Positions 43,400 to 54,796 of a DNA stretch of 64,000 bases are shown one piece after another (the stretch's first letter is position 1; every line of letters begins with the position of its first letter). The stretch spans positions 63,997,782 through 64,061,781 of the forward strand of contig NW_023601543.1 in NCBI RefSeq assembly GCF_014898055.3. Reading direction: 5' to 3'. The stretch comes from Talpa occidentalis (Eukaryota > Chordata > Mammalia > Eulipotyphla > Talpidae). The notes under the pieces were generated by a model. That model worked only from the letters and a program-made list of their open reading frames with translations, was not told the DNA's origin and searched no databases. Made by a program: the position numbers and the translations under genes.

Positions 43400-44300
43400 A
43401 AAAAATTATTTGTGAGCAACACTTGCATAAAATTAGGACCAAATCTCATGCCCTACACAAAAATAAATAACAGGTAGATTAAAAATCTAAACACTACAAA
43501 ATCTGGGATGAAAGCTTATTGTCAACTATTTATTAATCACAGAATAGGAAGGTCTCCCCAGCACAGATAACCAACCATAGATATGAAGATGTGTCCACCC
43601 TTACTTCTAATCAAAGAATTCAAATCACAGTAATAAGCAGGTGCTGGTTTTCACCAGTCACATGGGCCCAAATGAAATAAGTTTATTAGAGAAGGTAGAA
43701 AGAAATAGGAGCTCTCTCAAGCTGTCGGTGGGAATTTAAATTGGCACAAGCTTTTGGGAGCACAAGTTGGTATTTGCGCACACTGGAATGTGGTCATAGC
43801 CTTGGTCCAGATTTCAGGTTCAGTTTCTTCACATCTGCATGAGCAGCAGACACACATCCAGGGATGTGCACAGCATCGTTGTTTTATGGCAAAAAGTTGA
43901 GAACAACCTAAATGTCCAACAGGAGGGGATGGTTATGTAAGCATGGAGCATCTATCGGCGGAATACTATAGATCATTTAGAAAGAATATGTACTAACAGG
44001 GACGTTCTCCAGGAAATATGAAGAGAAAAGCAAATTGCAAATCCAAATGTCGACCATAAGTTCCTTTATACACAACCGTGTGTGTGTGTGTGTGTGTGTG
44101 TATGTGGTGTGTATTTATAAATGCAGAGAGAAAGGCTTTGAGCGACAAGGCCATGCTGGAGGAGACGGAGTGTGAAGAGGAGACTTACAATTTTTTTCCC
44201 TGAGAATTGTTTGAATTTTTGTAAGGCCATATTAGTTGAATTAAAACAAAACTTTTTTTTTGGGGGGGGTAAAATTTGAAAACCAATACATACCCCTTGT
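43400..44300 (+). mobile_element. Decayed L1 3' end
   Basis: The order GATTAAAAATCTAAAC, CAGTCACATGGGCCCAA, TGTCGGTGGGAATTTAAATTGG, CACATCCAGGGATGTGCAC, AACCTAAATGTCCAACAGG and GGCGGAATACTATAG with ATTTAGAAAGAATA is the ORF2 end of an old L1. A (GT)n run at 44078-44102 is inside the 3' part. Confidence 0.7.
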
Positions 44301-44324
44301 AAAAGTTAAGGAAATGGAGGAGAT

Positions 44325-44515
44325 AATTATAACTTACATTTGCTATATATGCCTGACTCTGCTCTAAGATCTTGCTTCGAATCATCTCGTTAAATCTTCA
44401 CAACACACTGAGATGTGCGCTATTATTGCCCCATTTTACAGATGAGCAAACTGAGCATTGAGAAACTAGATAACTTTCCCTAAATCACACAGCCAGAAAA
44501 AGGGGGTTGGGTAAC
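44325..44515 (-). repeat. MIR
   Basis: The reversed order is CATTTGCTATATATGCC, AATCTTCACAACACACTGAGATG, CCCCATTTTACAGATGAGC, AACTGAGCATTGAGAAAC and TCACACAGCCAGAAA. Confidence 0.82.
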
Positions 44516-44546
44516 AGAGGCCAACCAAAGTCACTCATAACCTCAT

Positions 44547-44616
44547 TCTATCTCTCTCTCTATCTCTCTCTCTACCTACCTACCTACCTATCTATCTTGT
44601 CATCTATCTCTCTCAG
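44547..44616. repeat. (TCTA)/(CTAC)/(TC) microsatellite
   Basis: Three overlapping pyrimidine-rich units (TCTC, CTAC, TCTA) form a 70-base compound microsatellite. Confidence 0.92.
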
Positions 44617-45089
44617 CTGTTAAGTTGTGTATTCCCTAGCAGTGTTACTCATGTGTGCACACGGAACCTTCAATTTGATATGTGATGAAATCTTGTGCCT
44701 GAGAAGCTCCTTCTTCATCGTGTTCCTCTTTCTTGCTTTGGCTCTGATTTGGGATTTTTTTCTCTTCTTTTGGGGAGTTTTCCAGGACACATCGAGAGAG
44801 TGTCCTCTGTTCAGATGCAGAGAACAAAAACTCCTGAGTAAGAGAAAGCCTCTGTGTGCCTTGTCTTTCCTGCCTAAGCAGAGGAAATCAGGAAGACCAT
44901 CTGGTGGCAGTGTCCTTGGAGCGAAGGGACCCCTCGGGCTGACACTTGCCCTGCACATGGGGAGCAGGTCGAGGACTCAGTGGCAATTTGACTCTATCCT
45001 GGATTCCAAATACTCACAGGAACTGGCCTGCAAACTGTTAGGCTGAGTTTACCCCTATAATTCAGTTGGAAAAAGGGGACCGAGTAAGA
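44617..45089. other. Unassigned sequence
   Basis: No repeat family or gene recognised. The open frame 44627-45046 (139 codons) begins with a hydrophobic run but shows no domain and is overlapped by an antisense frame, so it is treated as chance. Confidence 0.4.
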
Positions 45090-45286
45090 CAGTCATGTGC
45101 TGCATAATGAGGTGTCAGTCAAGGATGGGTGGGGTGCTTGCCGATGGCCCCTACATACAGCTTATGGGTGTACTGGCCTGTACCATCTAGGTTTGTGTAA
45201 TCGCACCCCATGACATTCACACAATGACAGCATCGCCTGACGACGCATTTCTCAGACTATCTCCAGCCTTAAGCAGCACATGACAG
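45090..45286. mobile_element. Non-autonomous DNA transposon fossil
   Basis: The ends CAGTCATGTGCTGCATAATGA and the complement of AAGCAGCACATGACAG are imperfect inverted repeats. The inside reads TGTACTGGCCTGTACC, CATCTAGGTTTGTGTAATC, CACACAATGACAGCATCGCC and TGACGACGCATTTCTCAG, words of a cut-and-paste element widespread in placental mammals. I do not assign the family name. Target duplications are not clear. It encodes no transposase. Confidence 0.75.
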
Positions 45287-46134
45287 AAGGGAAACGTTCT
45301 GGATACAGAAGTCAGCTTTGAGTGCGTCTGGCCAGGAGTCAGCGTTAGGCTGCTCAGCGCTGGTCTAAGGCATGAGCCATCAAGTCCTGTCTTGACCCCA
45401 CCCTACCCAGCTTCCACCCCACCCCTACCCCACCCTTGGCCTGCGGCCCCTTCCACCTTCCGCAGCAGCACACTCCTCATTGTTCTGGAACAAAGGGAGT
45501 TCGGATTTATGAAAAAGGAGAAAAAATAAACTCAGCCCAACTCATCTTGCTTGTAAGTCAGCTGTTGGCTCTGGCCCCTGAGTGGGGAGTCGTGCAGGGT
45601 GTGTGGTGGTGGGGGCGGCCTGAGGACAGCTGGCTGAAAAGGGGGCAGGGAGGTACAGCGGGACTCGAACAATTGGTGATTTATGGCGCCAATAAGCACA
45701 ACGACTCAATCTTGCAGTTTCTTCTCAAGATGTGCCTGAGCCCCACCCCCCCCCACCCCCAGAGCAACACCTGCCTGTGCTGTGCTTGGCCTGTCCGGGC
45801 TCCCCTGCACCCTGCTGACCGGTGCCCCTCCATGCGGGGGGCGGGGAAAGTGGGGGGACAAGGGACAGCCCCTCCACATCTGACGGACAATGGGAAGATG
45901 TGCCAGCAAAAGCTGGAAGCTGCTGTGATGAGAAAGGTGCAGGGGACACATTGGTGAGCAGGGGGTCTGGCTTCCACTTTGGCACAGAGTGGAAGATGCT
46001 CAGGTTGGGGCCTTTTGGACAATCAGCCAGTGAGTGAAATTCACTGTGGTGTCCATCTCCCTGCTCTGAGCTTTAGCATGTCTGCCCGGGGGCGTCCCAG
46101 GCTAGGACTGGGGTGGGGGTGGGGCAGGAAGTAA
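45287..46134. other. Mostly unique sequence
   Basis: No repeat recognised. GGTGATTTATGGCGCCAATAAG at 45674-45695 (CDX/HOX-like TTTATGG next to a GGCGCC palindrome) lies in a repeat-free stretch. The open frames at 45436-45957 and its antisense overlap. Confidence 0.4.
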
Positions 46135-46345
46135 TATATTGGAGGTACTATATTTTGTGAGGGCCTACTATGTGCCAGGTGTTAGAACAATTGAGAACAT
46201 TTCATTTATGTATTTTAGACTTCATGAGGCCACCCTGACATTAGCATTATTAGCTTCATTTTACAGATGAGGAAAGTGAAGGTCAGAGTGAGCTCAAATA
46301 ACTGCCCAAATGCCACAGATAGAAGAGTCAAACCAAGGAATCTCC
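46135..46345 (-). repeat. MIR
   Basis: The reversed order is GGCCTACTATGTGCCAGGTG, CATTAGCATTATTAGCTTC, ATTTTACAGATGAGGAAAG, GAAGGTCAGAGTGAGCTC and GTCAAACCAAGG. Confidence 0.82.
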
Positions 46346-47330
46346 GCATATTTCAATACTTAAGGGCTGAGTTTGCTGAAGGGCAGGCCCAGAAGAACCC
46401 CAAAACAGGCCAAAGCACATCATGAACTAGGCCCCCAGAAGCCCTCCAGAGGCCACTTCCTTGTAGCAGACTATTTCTAAAGATGGGGGTCCACTCTGAC
46501 CATGGGCTCTTTTGCTGTTAGGCAATCTGCACACACACCTTGAGGGTGGAGGAGTTGTTCTTTCTGAAAGTTTAACTTCCGGCCTAACTCCATCTAGCTT
46601 GTTGATTTCTAGTGCTGTTGCTGACTGCAGAGGGAGAAAGAGCGAGTCAGCAACATTGACCTATAAGCTAGTGGGTGTCAAAACCCTGGCTTCCCACCAT
46701 GGACTTTGGCCTTGGCTGTTCTCAGCTGTCAGGGTCACTCAGAAGCTCATCTTTGTTTGGCCATTTGTTGCGCTAAGAGTGAACTGGCAGATGGTTCTCC
46801 TGGCCATGGGTGGCCATCCCACCCCTGCCCCCCACCAGTTGACTCCTGTGTGTTATCTCTCCTACCTTCTGAGGGCAGAGAAATCGAGCAGAGGCCTTTC
46901 CCGCCCCTGGAGGAGCTCAGGTGCTGGAAACCACACAACTTTAGCTAGAGGAAAACACAAAACCAGCCAAAATCAAAATATGGTCTAGAATTCCAATGTC
47001 CTTTATTTCCCTTCTGCTAGTGCCATTTTAGCAGCTTGAGCCTTCTCCCGTGGGCTTGCTGGGATAGGCCAAGACAGTCTTTTGCCAGTGCTGGGCCACC
47101 AGCTCCTGGCAGGCTGTAGGAGACCTGGAACCACTGGCAGGCTGCCTGGCCATCTAAGAAGTTTGTTTGCTGGCTGCGTGGTGGACCCTAACAGAGTATC
47201 AGCACGTTCTCCAGTGGACCCAGCAAGGTTTGCTGTGGGGGCGAGGAGGGGTACAGGCAGGGGCTACTGACTGGGCATTGACTTTTCCCCATTCTCCAGC
47301 TGCGTTCTGCACCCTTGGTCTACATTGGGT
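46346..47330. other. Unassigned sequence
   Basis: No named repeat or gene. The open frame at 46512-46988 has no domain. Confidence 0.4.
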
Positions 47331-47344
47331 GAAATTGTGGCAAG

Positions 47345-47620
47345 GGGCCTCCCTGATGGCACAAGGGGTTAAGCACCCCACTATGAAGCAATCCGCAGCC
47401 TCTGCAGCACGAGTTCGATCCCCGGCCAGGGAGTTACCCACATGGTGCAGGAGACCTCTCCTGACTCGCCTGCTGCTCCCTTCAGCAGTGGACTTCAGTC
47501 AGTCTGCCTGTTCTGTTCCCTGCTCTGTCTCTGGTGAATCCTCTCCCCTTCCCCCCTCATAGCTGGCCTGTACCCCAGCTCTTGTATGCATAAATAAATA
47601 AATCTTAAAAAAAAAAAAAA
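47345..47620 (+). mobile_element. tRNA-derived SINE, subfamily A, sense
   Basis: Sense copy: the head GGGCCTCCCTGATGGCACAAG, B-box GTTCGATCCC near 47411, then GGTGAATCCTCTCC and tail GCATAAATAAATAAATC. Target repeats are GAAATTGTGGCAAG at 47331-47344 and GAAATCATGGCAAG at 47621-47634. Confidence 0.95.
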
Positions 47621-47634
47621 GAAATCATGGCAAG

Positions 47635-48199
47635 ATGGCCTGGGTAGGGGATGGGTAGGGGGCTGAACAACTACAGGTCCTTCTTGGGAGAGCCTGGCTA
47701 AGGACACGTGGCCAGACACCCTGCAGTTTAGTCCATTCCTCCTTGGGGAGTTATGTATGTTCTTCCAGAACTTCTGGAATGTTCTTAGCCATGTCTTGCT
47801 GGCATATCTAGAGGGAGAAAGGAAACACAGCCTGGATTCCCTTCCTTCCACCCCTACACACTCCCCATGCATGAAGATTGATTTCCTATCAGAGTTCAGT
47901 GGCTTCCAAATGGTCAACAGCCTCAGGCTGCCAGGAGGGCGAGGGAGAGAGCTGGGGCACAAGCAGTCTGTCTTGCAGGTGGTGGCTCAGGGGAGGCCCC
48001 TCCCTGCTGCCAGACCACCACCAACCTCGCAGGCTCAGAACAGAGCTGGGATTCGTGTCTGTGACTGGGCGGTTTTCAGGCCCCTTTGGCATGAAGATTT
48101 CCCTGGCGCTCAGTGAACCAGCGCTCTGGGTGTGACAGACGGAGGCAGCTGGTATGCACGAAGCAGGGGTGACGCAGAGCCTCTTGGAGGCTCACCAGC
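47635..48199. other. Unassigned sequence
   Basis: No element recognised. A tract of GGGTAGGGGATGGGTAGGGGG (47641-47663) is G-rich. Confidence 0.4.
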
Positions 48200-48385
48200 A
48201 GGCTGGTGGCAACACACGTTTTGGAGTCATATAGAACTGGGTTCAAATCCCGCCTCCTCATGGGAACTCGGTCCCTAGTTTCCTGGTCTGTAAATGGGAA
48301 CAATAATAGACTCCGTCTGGGGTTTGGTGAGTGTTTGCTGGGCACAATGCCACATTGCAAGTGCTCAGCAACGCAGCTATGATTA
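48200..48385 (+). repeat. MIR
   Basis: The order GTTTTGGAGTCATATAGAAC, TGGGTTCAAATCCCGCC, CCTAGTTTCCTGGTCTG, TAAATGGGAACAATAATAG is a clear MIR core. Confidence 0.87.
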
Positions 48386-48574
48386 TTCACTGGCAAGAGG
48401 TTTCCCTGTGCTTCCGCTTTCCGCCTGTGCCCACCCTCTTTCTTCAGGTCCTAGGTGTTCCCAGGCAGCCTGGGGTAGGTGGGTGGGGGGACAGGGGGGC
48501 GGCAATTCTCTGATAAGCTCCTTCCTCCCTGGCAACAGGGTCCAGAGGCTTTCTGATCAGGAGCATTTGCATTT

Positions 48575-48587
48575 TTTTAAAAAAGAT

Positions 48588-48650
<63 letters not shown>

Positions 48651-48897
48651 TACAAGCACTGGGTACAGTCAGAAGCGCGGGAGGGTGAGAGAATTCACCA
48701 GAGCCAGAGCGGGGAGCAGAGCAGGCAGAAGGACCGAAGTACACTGCTGAGGGGAGCATTGGGCGGCAGGAGAGGTCTGCGGGCCATGTGGGACCCTCAC
48801 CCGGTGGCCGGGGAGCAGCCGGGGATCGAACCAGCGCTGCAGAGGCTGCGGGCAGCTTTGCAACCCAGCGCTCAACCACTGTGCCACTGGGGAGGCC
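48575..48897 (-). mobile_element. tRNA-derived SINE, subfamily B, expanded tail
   Basis: Antisense subfamily B copy (GCACTGGGTACAGTCAGAAGCG, CCAGAGCCAGAGCGGGGAGC). The target duplication CAGGAGCATTTGCATTT is at 48558-48574 and 48898-48914, identical in all 17 bases. Its A-tail has expanded to a 64-base (TTTA) run, listed separately. Confidence 0.96.
48587..48650. repeat. (TTTA)16 microsatellite in SINE tail
   Basis: Sixteen uninterrupted TTTA units, which is much longer than in any other SINE copy of the window. It is likely length-polymorphic. Confidence 0.97.
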
Positions 48898-49029
48898 CAG
48901 GAGCATTTGCATTTTAACCTGTCTCAGCCTCGTGGAATAAATTGGTTGCTTCAATAAACTTCTACGGAGATACTGTCCTATAGGGTGCTAGAAACTATCA
49001 CCACACACCCACCAGTGCCAGGCACATTT

Positions 49030-49190
49030 GTTATTTAGCTCCACCTCTGTACCAGTGTTGTGAAGATACCAGTATTCTTTTCATTCTACAGAGCAGGAAA
49101 CAGGTGTGTGTGTGTGTGTGTGGGGGGGGGGTGGGTTAAGTAACTCACCAAGGTCCCACCGCCACGGCAGGTTTCACCGACTAGCATCCA
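49030..49190 (-). repeat. MIR fragment with (GT)n
   Basis: The reversed core TCATTCTACAGAGCAGGAAAC and TAACTCACCAAGGTCCCACC is MIR. A (GT)n then G-run (49103-49132) lies in it. Confidence 0.6.
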
Positions 49191-49798
49191 GGTCTAGGGC
49201 ACAGGCACGTGCTAGGTCCTGGGGCTGCAAAAAGCAGCAGCACTCAAGGTGCAAGGAGGGTTGGCGTGGACACAGGCAAAGAAATCTCTTCATGTGCATG
49301 CAGTAATTACTGCACTGATGGGATTTTGTGGGGCATTTGGGGGTAAACACCGATGTTCGTGCTTCCCTGTGTAGGTCCCAAGCCACACAAAGCAGCATGA
49401 AGTTTATTTATTATCTCCCTGTCTGGCAGTCCAGCACTCTTACTCCGGACTGGCCCCACCCCCACCTGGGAGAGCCGCCTCTTTAAAATGTCCAGTGACT
49501 TCAATGGCATGCTTGGGAATCAAGAGGAGTTCCCCTGTGCTGCCCCCCATCTTCTTATGTATCCTTCCAGAGATAGTGCAGGCACATAGAGGGTATATGT
49601 ATATGATGATGTATCCATGTATGCTTTTCAAAAGCTACAAATGACAGTGCACCATAATCAAACAGTACAGTAGTGTAGCTATAGCTGTATCTATGTTAAT
49701 ATCTGTAGCTAGCGTCGACATTTTGATATAGAAGCAAGTCAACCTCCTCACCCTATTCCCTTACTTGAAAGCCACCCTTTCGGGCAGCTTCTAATACA
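49191..49798. other. Unassigned sequence
   Basis: No gene or named repeat. It includes AT-rich sequence at 49600-49720 and stretches of TATA-like words without context. Confidence 0.4.
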
Positions 49799-49812
49799 GG
49801 GTATCCTTTTTT

Positions 49813-50087
49813 ATTTTATTTTTTAAAAAGATTTATTTATTTATACAAGAACCAGGGTACAAGCCAGAGGCGCGGGAGCGTGAGAGGATTCACCAGAGAC
49901 AGAGCGGGGAGCAGAACAGGCAGACTGATGAAATACACTGCTGAGGGGAGCAGCGGGCGAGGCAGGAGAGTTCTGCCGTGTCATGTGGGTTTCTCCCTGG
50001 CCGGCTGGGATTGAACCTGCACTGCAGAGGCTGCGGACAGCTTCACAGCGCTGCACTCAATTGCCTGTGCCACCGGGGAGGCCCCAA
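49813..50087 (-). mobile_element. tRNA-derived SINE, subfamily A
   Basis: Antisense copy. Flanks GGTATCCTTTTTTA at 49799-49812 and GGTATCCTTTTTAA at 50088-50101 form the target repeat. The subfamily block reads ACCAGGGTACAAGCC. Confidence 0.94.
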
Positions 50088-50101
50088 GGTATCCTTTTTA
50101 A

Positions 50102-50350
50102 AGGACAGTGCTGGCACATTAGAAATATGAGCTAAAGTTCCATACAGCCTGCTTTCCCACTTAACATTGTATCTCATAAAGCATCCTGCCTCAACACCTA
50201 GAGCTCTGTGGAATCCTTTTCCATGGCCACATCACATTCTATTATGAGGATGTACCGCACTTTATTTAACCAGTTCTCTGTTAACATAGGTCCTTTGCAA
50301 TTACAAATAACCTGGCTATGAATATCCCTTTACATAAGATTTTACTCACA
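50102..50350 (-). mobile_element. Possible old LINE fragment
   Basis: The words CCATGGCCACATCACATTC, GAGGATGTACCGCACTTTA and TTTGCAATTACAAATAACC resemble the reverse strand of an old LINE-1 ORF2 end. The match is weak. Confidence 0.4.
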
Positions 50351-50689
50351 TGTGGTGTATCTGCATACCTGTGGTGGAGAAAAGGGCATGCATTTTAACC
50401 GAGAAACCGTTAAGACATATTAAACTATGCAAAATCTGTGCCTAAAAATCTCATCCAAAGAAATGAATCGCTAAGGGTGGAATTCTGCCCATCAGCAAAG
50501 GATGTTATTTCTCTGAGTAGAGTCTGCCTATTTGCCCTGAGAGTGGCCCTCCCCTATCTCCAGCTCACCAAGCAAAGTGCCAGTGAGCAGAGGCTTCCCG
50601 GGTACCCTGACTCCTAAACCCCTGGGGAAGCGACCCAGTGGTGTTCCCTGTGGGCAGAAGTTCCCTCTCTAATCAGTTTTCCCACTGCA

Positions 50690-51000
50690 TTTCATTGGCG
50701 GCCAAAAGAGGCTTTCATAACTCTTGCTATCTTTACAATATGTCGTTCAAATTTAAAACATGCTAAAAGGGAGAAAATATTTATAGAATTTTTCTCTGGA
50801 AGGAAAAAAAAATCCTACTTTTAAGCATAGCCAATGACATTTCTGGAAACCGCAGAGGGAAAACAGCAACAACCCGCAGAAGATAAAATGGACTAATTAC
50901 ACAACAGATCTCTAATTTAAGAAACTAGCTGCATTCTTCTGTTTTTTTTTTTTCTTTTAAAGATGACAGAGAATAAAAATACTGGTTTACCAGCTTATTA
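50690..51000. promoter_or_regulatory. Candidate conserved non-coding segment
   Basis: Repeat-free and AT-rich, with words such as CTTTACAATATGTCG, AATTTAAAACATGC, GGACTAATTACAC (homeodomain) and AAGATGACAGAGAATAAAAA. The density is enhancer-like but conservation was not tested. Confidence 0.3.
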
Positions 51001-51479
51001 AAAGAATAATCCAACAGTTCCTAACCTTCTCTTTTGTAAGACCACGTGTGTCTGTCCCTGTGTACATGTGGCGGGCCTGCTGGCCTCAGGGAAGGCTGGA
51101 GAGAGGGTCCCTTTGGTGGGGCTTCTTGGCTTGTGGACCAGTTTCCCATGGGAAGGTACTGGGATCCTGCTGCCTGAGTTATTTAAATCCTGGAGTCTTC
51201 CTCCCTCTTCCACAGCTCTGGGAGTGCTCCATGGTCACAGCTGTTGTGAACACTCAACCCAGTGGCCTGGCTTTGGGGGACTGAGGTAGGCCTGTGTTAA
51301 CCTGTCACTTTTGCTTTCTCCTCAAGCGGCACTTTGAGCTGCTACCAGTACCCCAATCGGCCGCTTTGCACTAGTACCCTCGGTTTCTAGAACAATTCCT
51401 CAGCTTCAGGGTGGTCAACAAAACGACTGGGGACCCCTCTCCTGCCCTCGTTTCTGCGAATCTGAGTCAGAGCGCTTCC
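51001..51479. other. Unassigned sequence
   Basis: No repeat or gene recognised. Confidence 0.4.
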
Positions 51480-51725
51480 AAATGGGCCACAAAGGGAATC
51501 TTTCCCTGGCTTGAATTTCCAGAAGCCAAAAATCGACTGCAGCCAAAACCTCTCCGTGAACCCCATTTCTGTTTGGATTTTTATGGAAACTGTTTCTCCC
51601 AGACACACATCCTGTGGGACTGCGCTCCTTCCCTTTCCCTTATGTTTATGTATGAATGGATTATGTCGGCTGTTTAATGGGTTTGCAGCAAACGCAGGCC
51701 ACCGAGCGGTTTTAATGAAGTCTCA
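51480..51725. promoter_or_regulatory. Candidate conserved non-coding segment
   Basis: Repeat-free block with GGATTTTTATGGAAACTG, CCTTATGTTTATGTATGAATGG and GCTGTTTAATGGGTTTG words (HOX/CDX and FOX-like). The two overlapping open frames (51411-51677 and 51511-51987) show no domain, so a coding exon is unlikely but not excluded. Confidence 0.28.
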
Positions 51726-52714
51726 GGCTGGCCGGCCCGTGGCTTTCAGAGGCCTTGTGAGACCGGAGAGAGGGGTCCCTGGTGCCTGGACGGGATTTGC
51801 TCTCGGCTCCCTGCTTGGGAATCGTGGCTACCTCAGCGTTGCTGTGATTTGCTGGGGGATTTGGGGAAAGGTCTTTAATCTCCCAGGCCCGCAGTGCAGG
51901 CCAGAGCTAACATTGGCACTGGGGCCTTGGCAGACCTGGAAGAGGAATCCTCTTGGGGAACAAAGAATCACAGCAAGAGAGAAGTGAGGGGGGCCCCGAG
52001 GAGGGGCTGTGTTTGGTGGTTTGGTGGGAGGGGGTGGTTCTGCTGAAGGCCAGGGTCTAGAGGGAAATTCTCAGTCTTGAGTTCAGCTGGGGTGACTGGG
52101 CCTTGGACTACCTGTTTGGCATTCACGGACACAGTCTGCTCCAACGTGTTGATCTGTAAACTTACTATCCATCTTCCCAGCCCACAAAGCTAAGGGGTGG
52201 GGTATGTTGAGGGGTGCACACCCAGAGGACTCTGGAAAACCCTTCTCCACGTTGGGGGACCAAGGCTTCCCTCTGGTATCAGGGTGTCCTCTTCCTCCCC
52301 AGTGACCCACTCCTGCCACTAACGAGCCCCCAGCCCCCCGGCCTCCTTGGATGTTTTCTGGGCTGGCCAGAGGCAGAACTGAGAATCAGGGCGCCTTCCC
52401 TTCCCACATTTCAGCTTCCTACCCTGCCTGGGGACCCCTTGTCACCAGCATTCCCAAGGGTCCCGCTGTCAGCAGCTGCCGGGAGAGCTGACAGATTAGG
52501 CTCCCCGAGCAGTGGACCCCACCCCTTCTCCCCTAGGGGCCCTTTTTATGTTGTCTCTCTTGGGGGCTCCTGGGTTGACAGTGACTGTATGGGGAAGGTG
52601 CCAGGTTCCTGATCTATTGGTTCCCCCACCCCAGGAGGGATGTGTGTGAGGGGGGAACCCCGATTCAGTGGCAGTATCCCATCCCCAGGCCTCTCGGCTG
52701 CTTGCCCAACACTT
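51726..52714. other. Unassigned GC-rich sequence
   Basis: No named repeat or gene. The open frame at 52214-52612 is proline-rich from composition. Confidence 0.4.
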
Positions 52715-53080
52715 TTCAAATCTGCTCTCGGCAGAACTGCCTGAAAGATCTTTTTAAAATGCACGTTGGACTCTGTTATTCCCTCCTGAAAACCCTTTGT
52801 GGGGTTTCCAACGCCTGGAGATGAAGGCCAAGTTTCTTTTGGTGGTTTATCACCCCCTTCTGGGATCCACCTCTCCGGCCTCAATTCTGCTCACCCTCTG
52901 CCTCAGTCTCCTAAGCCCCAAACTCCTTGTGTGCCCAGCATGCGTGGTGGCTGCTCCTGGAACTCTGCTTTCCTTCTTTCTAGAATCATTCTCTCCCGTC
53001 CCTCCTGGATCACCCCTATTTCACTGTCAGGAGGCGGCTCGGGTGTCACCTCCTGTCTATAAATTGTTAAGTCATGAATT
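52715..53080 (+). mobile_element. L2 LINE fragment
   Basis: L2-like words are CAAATCTGCTCTCGGCAGAAC, GTTATTCCCTCCTGAAAAC, CTTTGTGGGGTTTCCAAC, AGATGAAGGCCAAGTTTC, CAAACTCCTTGTGTGCCC and GGATCACCCCTATTTCACTG. Confidence 0.68.
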
Positions 53081-53497
53081 CATTCATTTTATTGTTTTTC
53101 AGTCAATCAGAGACATATGTAACTGGCAATTACGGCTCCGGATCAGCCTCCAGCAGCCTGTCTTAATGCTCCAGCCTTAGGCCAGCCAATCGTAAAACCA
53201 GAAAGGGCTCCTTTGTGCCGGGGCCCTGCCCATCCCTCACCTGCTCTCGGCACACCAATAGATAACTTGTCCCTTTGCCCCTGGATATACGGTGACCTCT
53301 TTACCCTCTGACCTGTTCTCTTTCCTTTAGGCTTGGTCTTTTAGCCCTGAGACCCATCCATTCTTGGAGCCATGGTTCTTTGATTAAGTCCTTGGTGAGG
53401 CCAAGGGGTCTCTAACTCGGCCTTTCTCGAAGACTGTGGTCCTCTGCTGCAATAGGTCACAGTGGATCTTTCTCAGGATCTTGGATCTCTCCCTTCC
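53081..53497. other. Unassigned sequence
   Basis: Nothing specific is seen. Confidence 0.4.
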
Positions 53498-53509
53498 CCT
53501 TCCTATTTT

Positions 53510-53780
53510 TTTTTTAAAGATTTATTTATTTATGCATACAAGAACTAGGGTGTAAGCCAGAGGTGGGGGGTTGGTGAGAGGACTCACCAGAGACAGAGTG
53601 GGGAGCAGAACAGACAGATCTACTGAAATGCACTGCTGAGGGGAGCAGCGGGTGAGACAGGAGAGGTCTGCTGTGCCATGTGGGTAGCTCCCTGGCAGGC
53701 CAGGGATTGAATTCATGCTGCAGTGGGCTGGCGATAGTTCGATAGCGCTGTCTTTAACCCCTGTGCCACCAGGGAGGCCT
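53510..53780 (-). mobile_element. tRNA-derived SINE, subfamily A
   Basis: Antisense copy with the CTTTAACCCCTGTGCCACC sub-branch ending. Target repeats CCTTCCTATTTT are at 53498-53509 and 53781-53792. Confidence 0.94.
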
Positions 53781-53859
53781 CCTTCCTATTTTATGCTGTC
53801 CCATGGCTCTAAATGCCTCTATATACTGGATATTCCCAAAGGTATGACTCCAGCCTGGG

Positions 53860-54790
53860 TCTCTCCCCTATCCTCTTGACTCATATCCAACTACCACCTT
53901 AGCCTATGTACTTAGCTAGCTAGTGGACATCAGAAAGTCGACAATCCTCCCACCCTGCAGCCACCTGGAGTCTTCTCTCACATCCACACCAGATCCTTCC
54001 ACAAATGCTATAGATCCTGCCTTCAGCATGGATCTAGGAATGGCAGCCCTTCTCTTCCCTCCCACCCCCCACAATTGCTTCCACCTGGGTTTAGCCTCCA
54101 CCACCCTCTCTCACCTAGATTATTGCAGCAGCCCCCACAACTGGCCTCCCTGCTTCCTCTCTTTGTGCTTTCCATTCTAGTCTCAACAGAATAGCTAGGC
54201 AAACTTATTAAAGCCTAGATCAGATCTTGCCACCCCCGGCTTAGAACTCTCCAGTGGCTTTGCATTGTGCGCAACCCAGCCTCCAGTCCTTGCTGCTGCG
54301 TGTAGCTGTCTACAGGATTGTCCCGTCTCCTCCTCTCTGACCTTATCACCTGTCACTTCCCAAACTCACGCCACTCCAGTCAGCTGACCTCCATGACATC
54401 CCTCCCACTCCCTGGCACACCTGGCCTCAGGCCCTTTGCATTTGCTGTTCCCTTTTCTGGGTTCCTCTTCCCCTGTTCACCCCCTGGGCTGCCTTCCTCC
54501 CTTCCTTCAAACTTCCTGATCAGTGATATCTTCTCGCCTTCTCACCCTATTAAGAAGTGAGCATCTTCCTCTCAGCCCCCCATCTCCTTCCCTGCTTTAT
54601 TTCTTCCTTAGCACTTCCAACCGAAGGGACTATGCACCGTTCTTATTAATCTTGAGTATTGTCCACCTCTCCCCTGCTGTAGTGCTTGTTTGGTTCACTG
54701 CTGTGTCCTTAGTGCCTAGAACAGTGCCGGCACATGTAGGCATTCATTAAATATTTGTTGGTTGAAAGAGTGGGTGGATGGGTGGGTGGG
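53860..54790 (+). mobile_element. L2 LINE, about 0.9 kb
   Basis: The order CCTCTTGACTCATATCC, TTATTGCAGCAGCCCCC, CTCCCTGCTTCCTCTC, GATCAGATCTTGCCACCCC, AACTCTCCAGTGGCTTTGC, CAGGCCCTTTGCATTTGC and the end CATTCATTAAATATTTGTTGG is L2. It is the longest single L2 in the window. A GGTG/GGAT repeat (54769-54796) follows the terminus. Confidence 0.85.
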
Positions 54791-54796
54791 TGGATA

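Noticed and set aside
48294..48917. 207-codon open frame
   Set aside because: It is carried by the SINE at 48575-48897 and its TTTA tail, which reads as a run of repeated hydrophobic residues.
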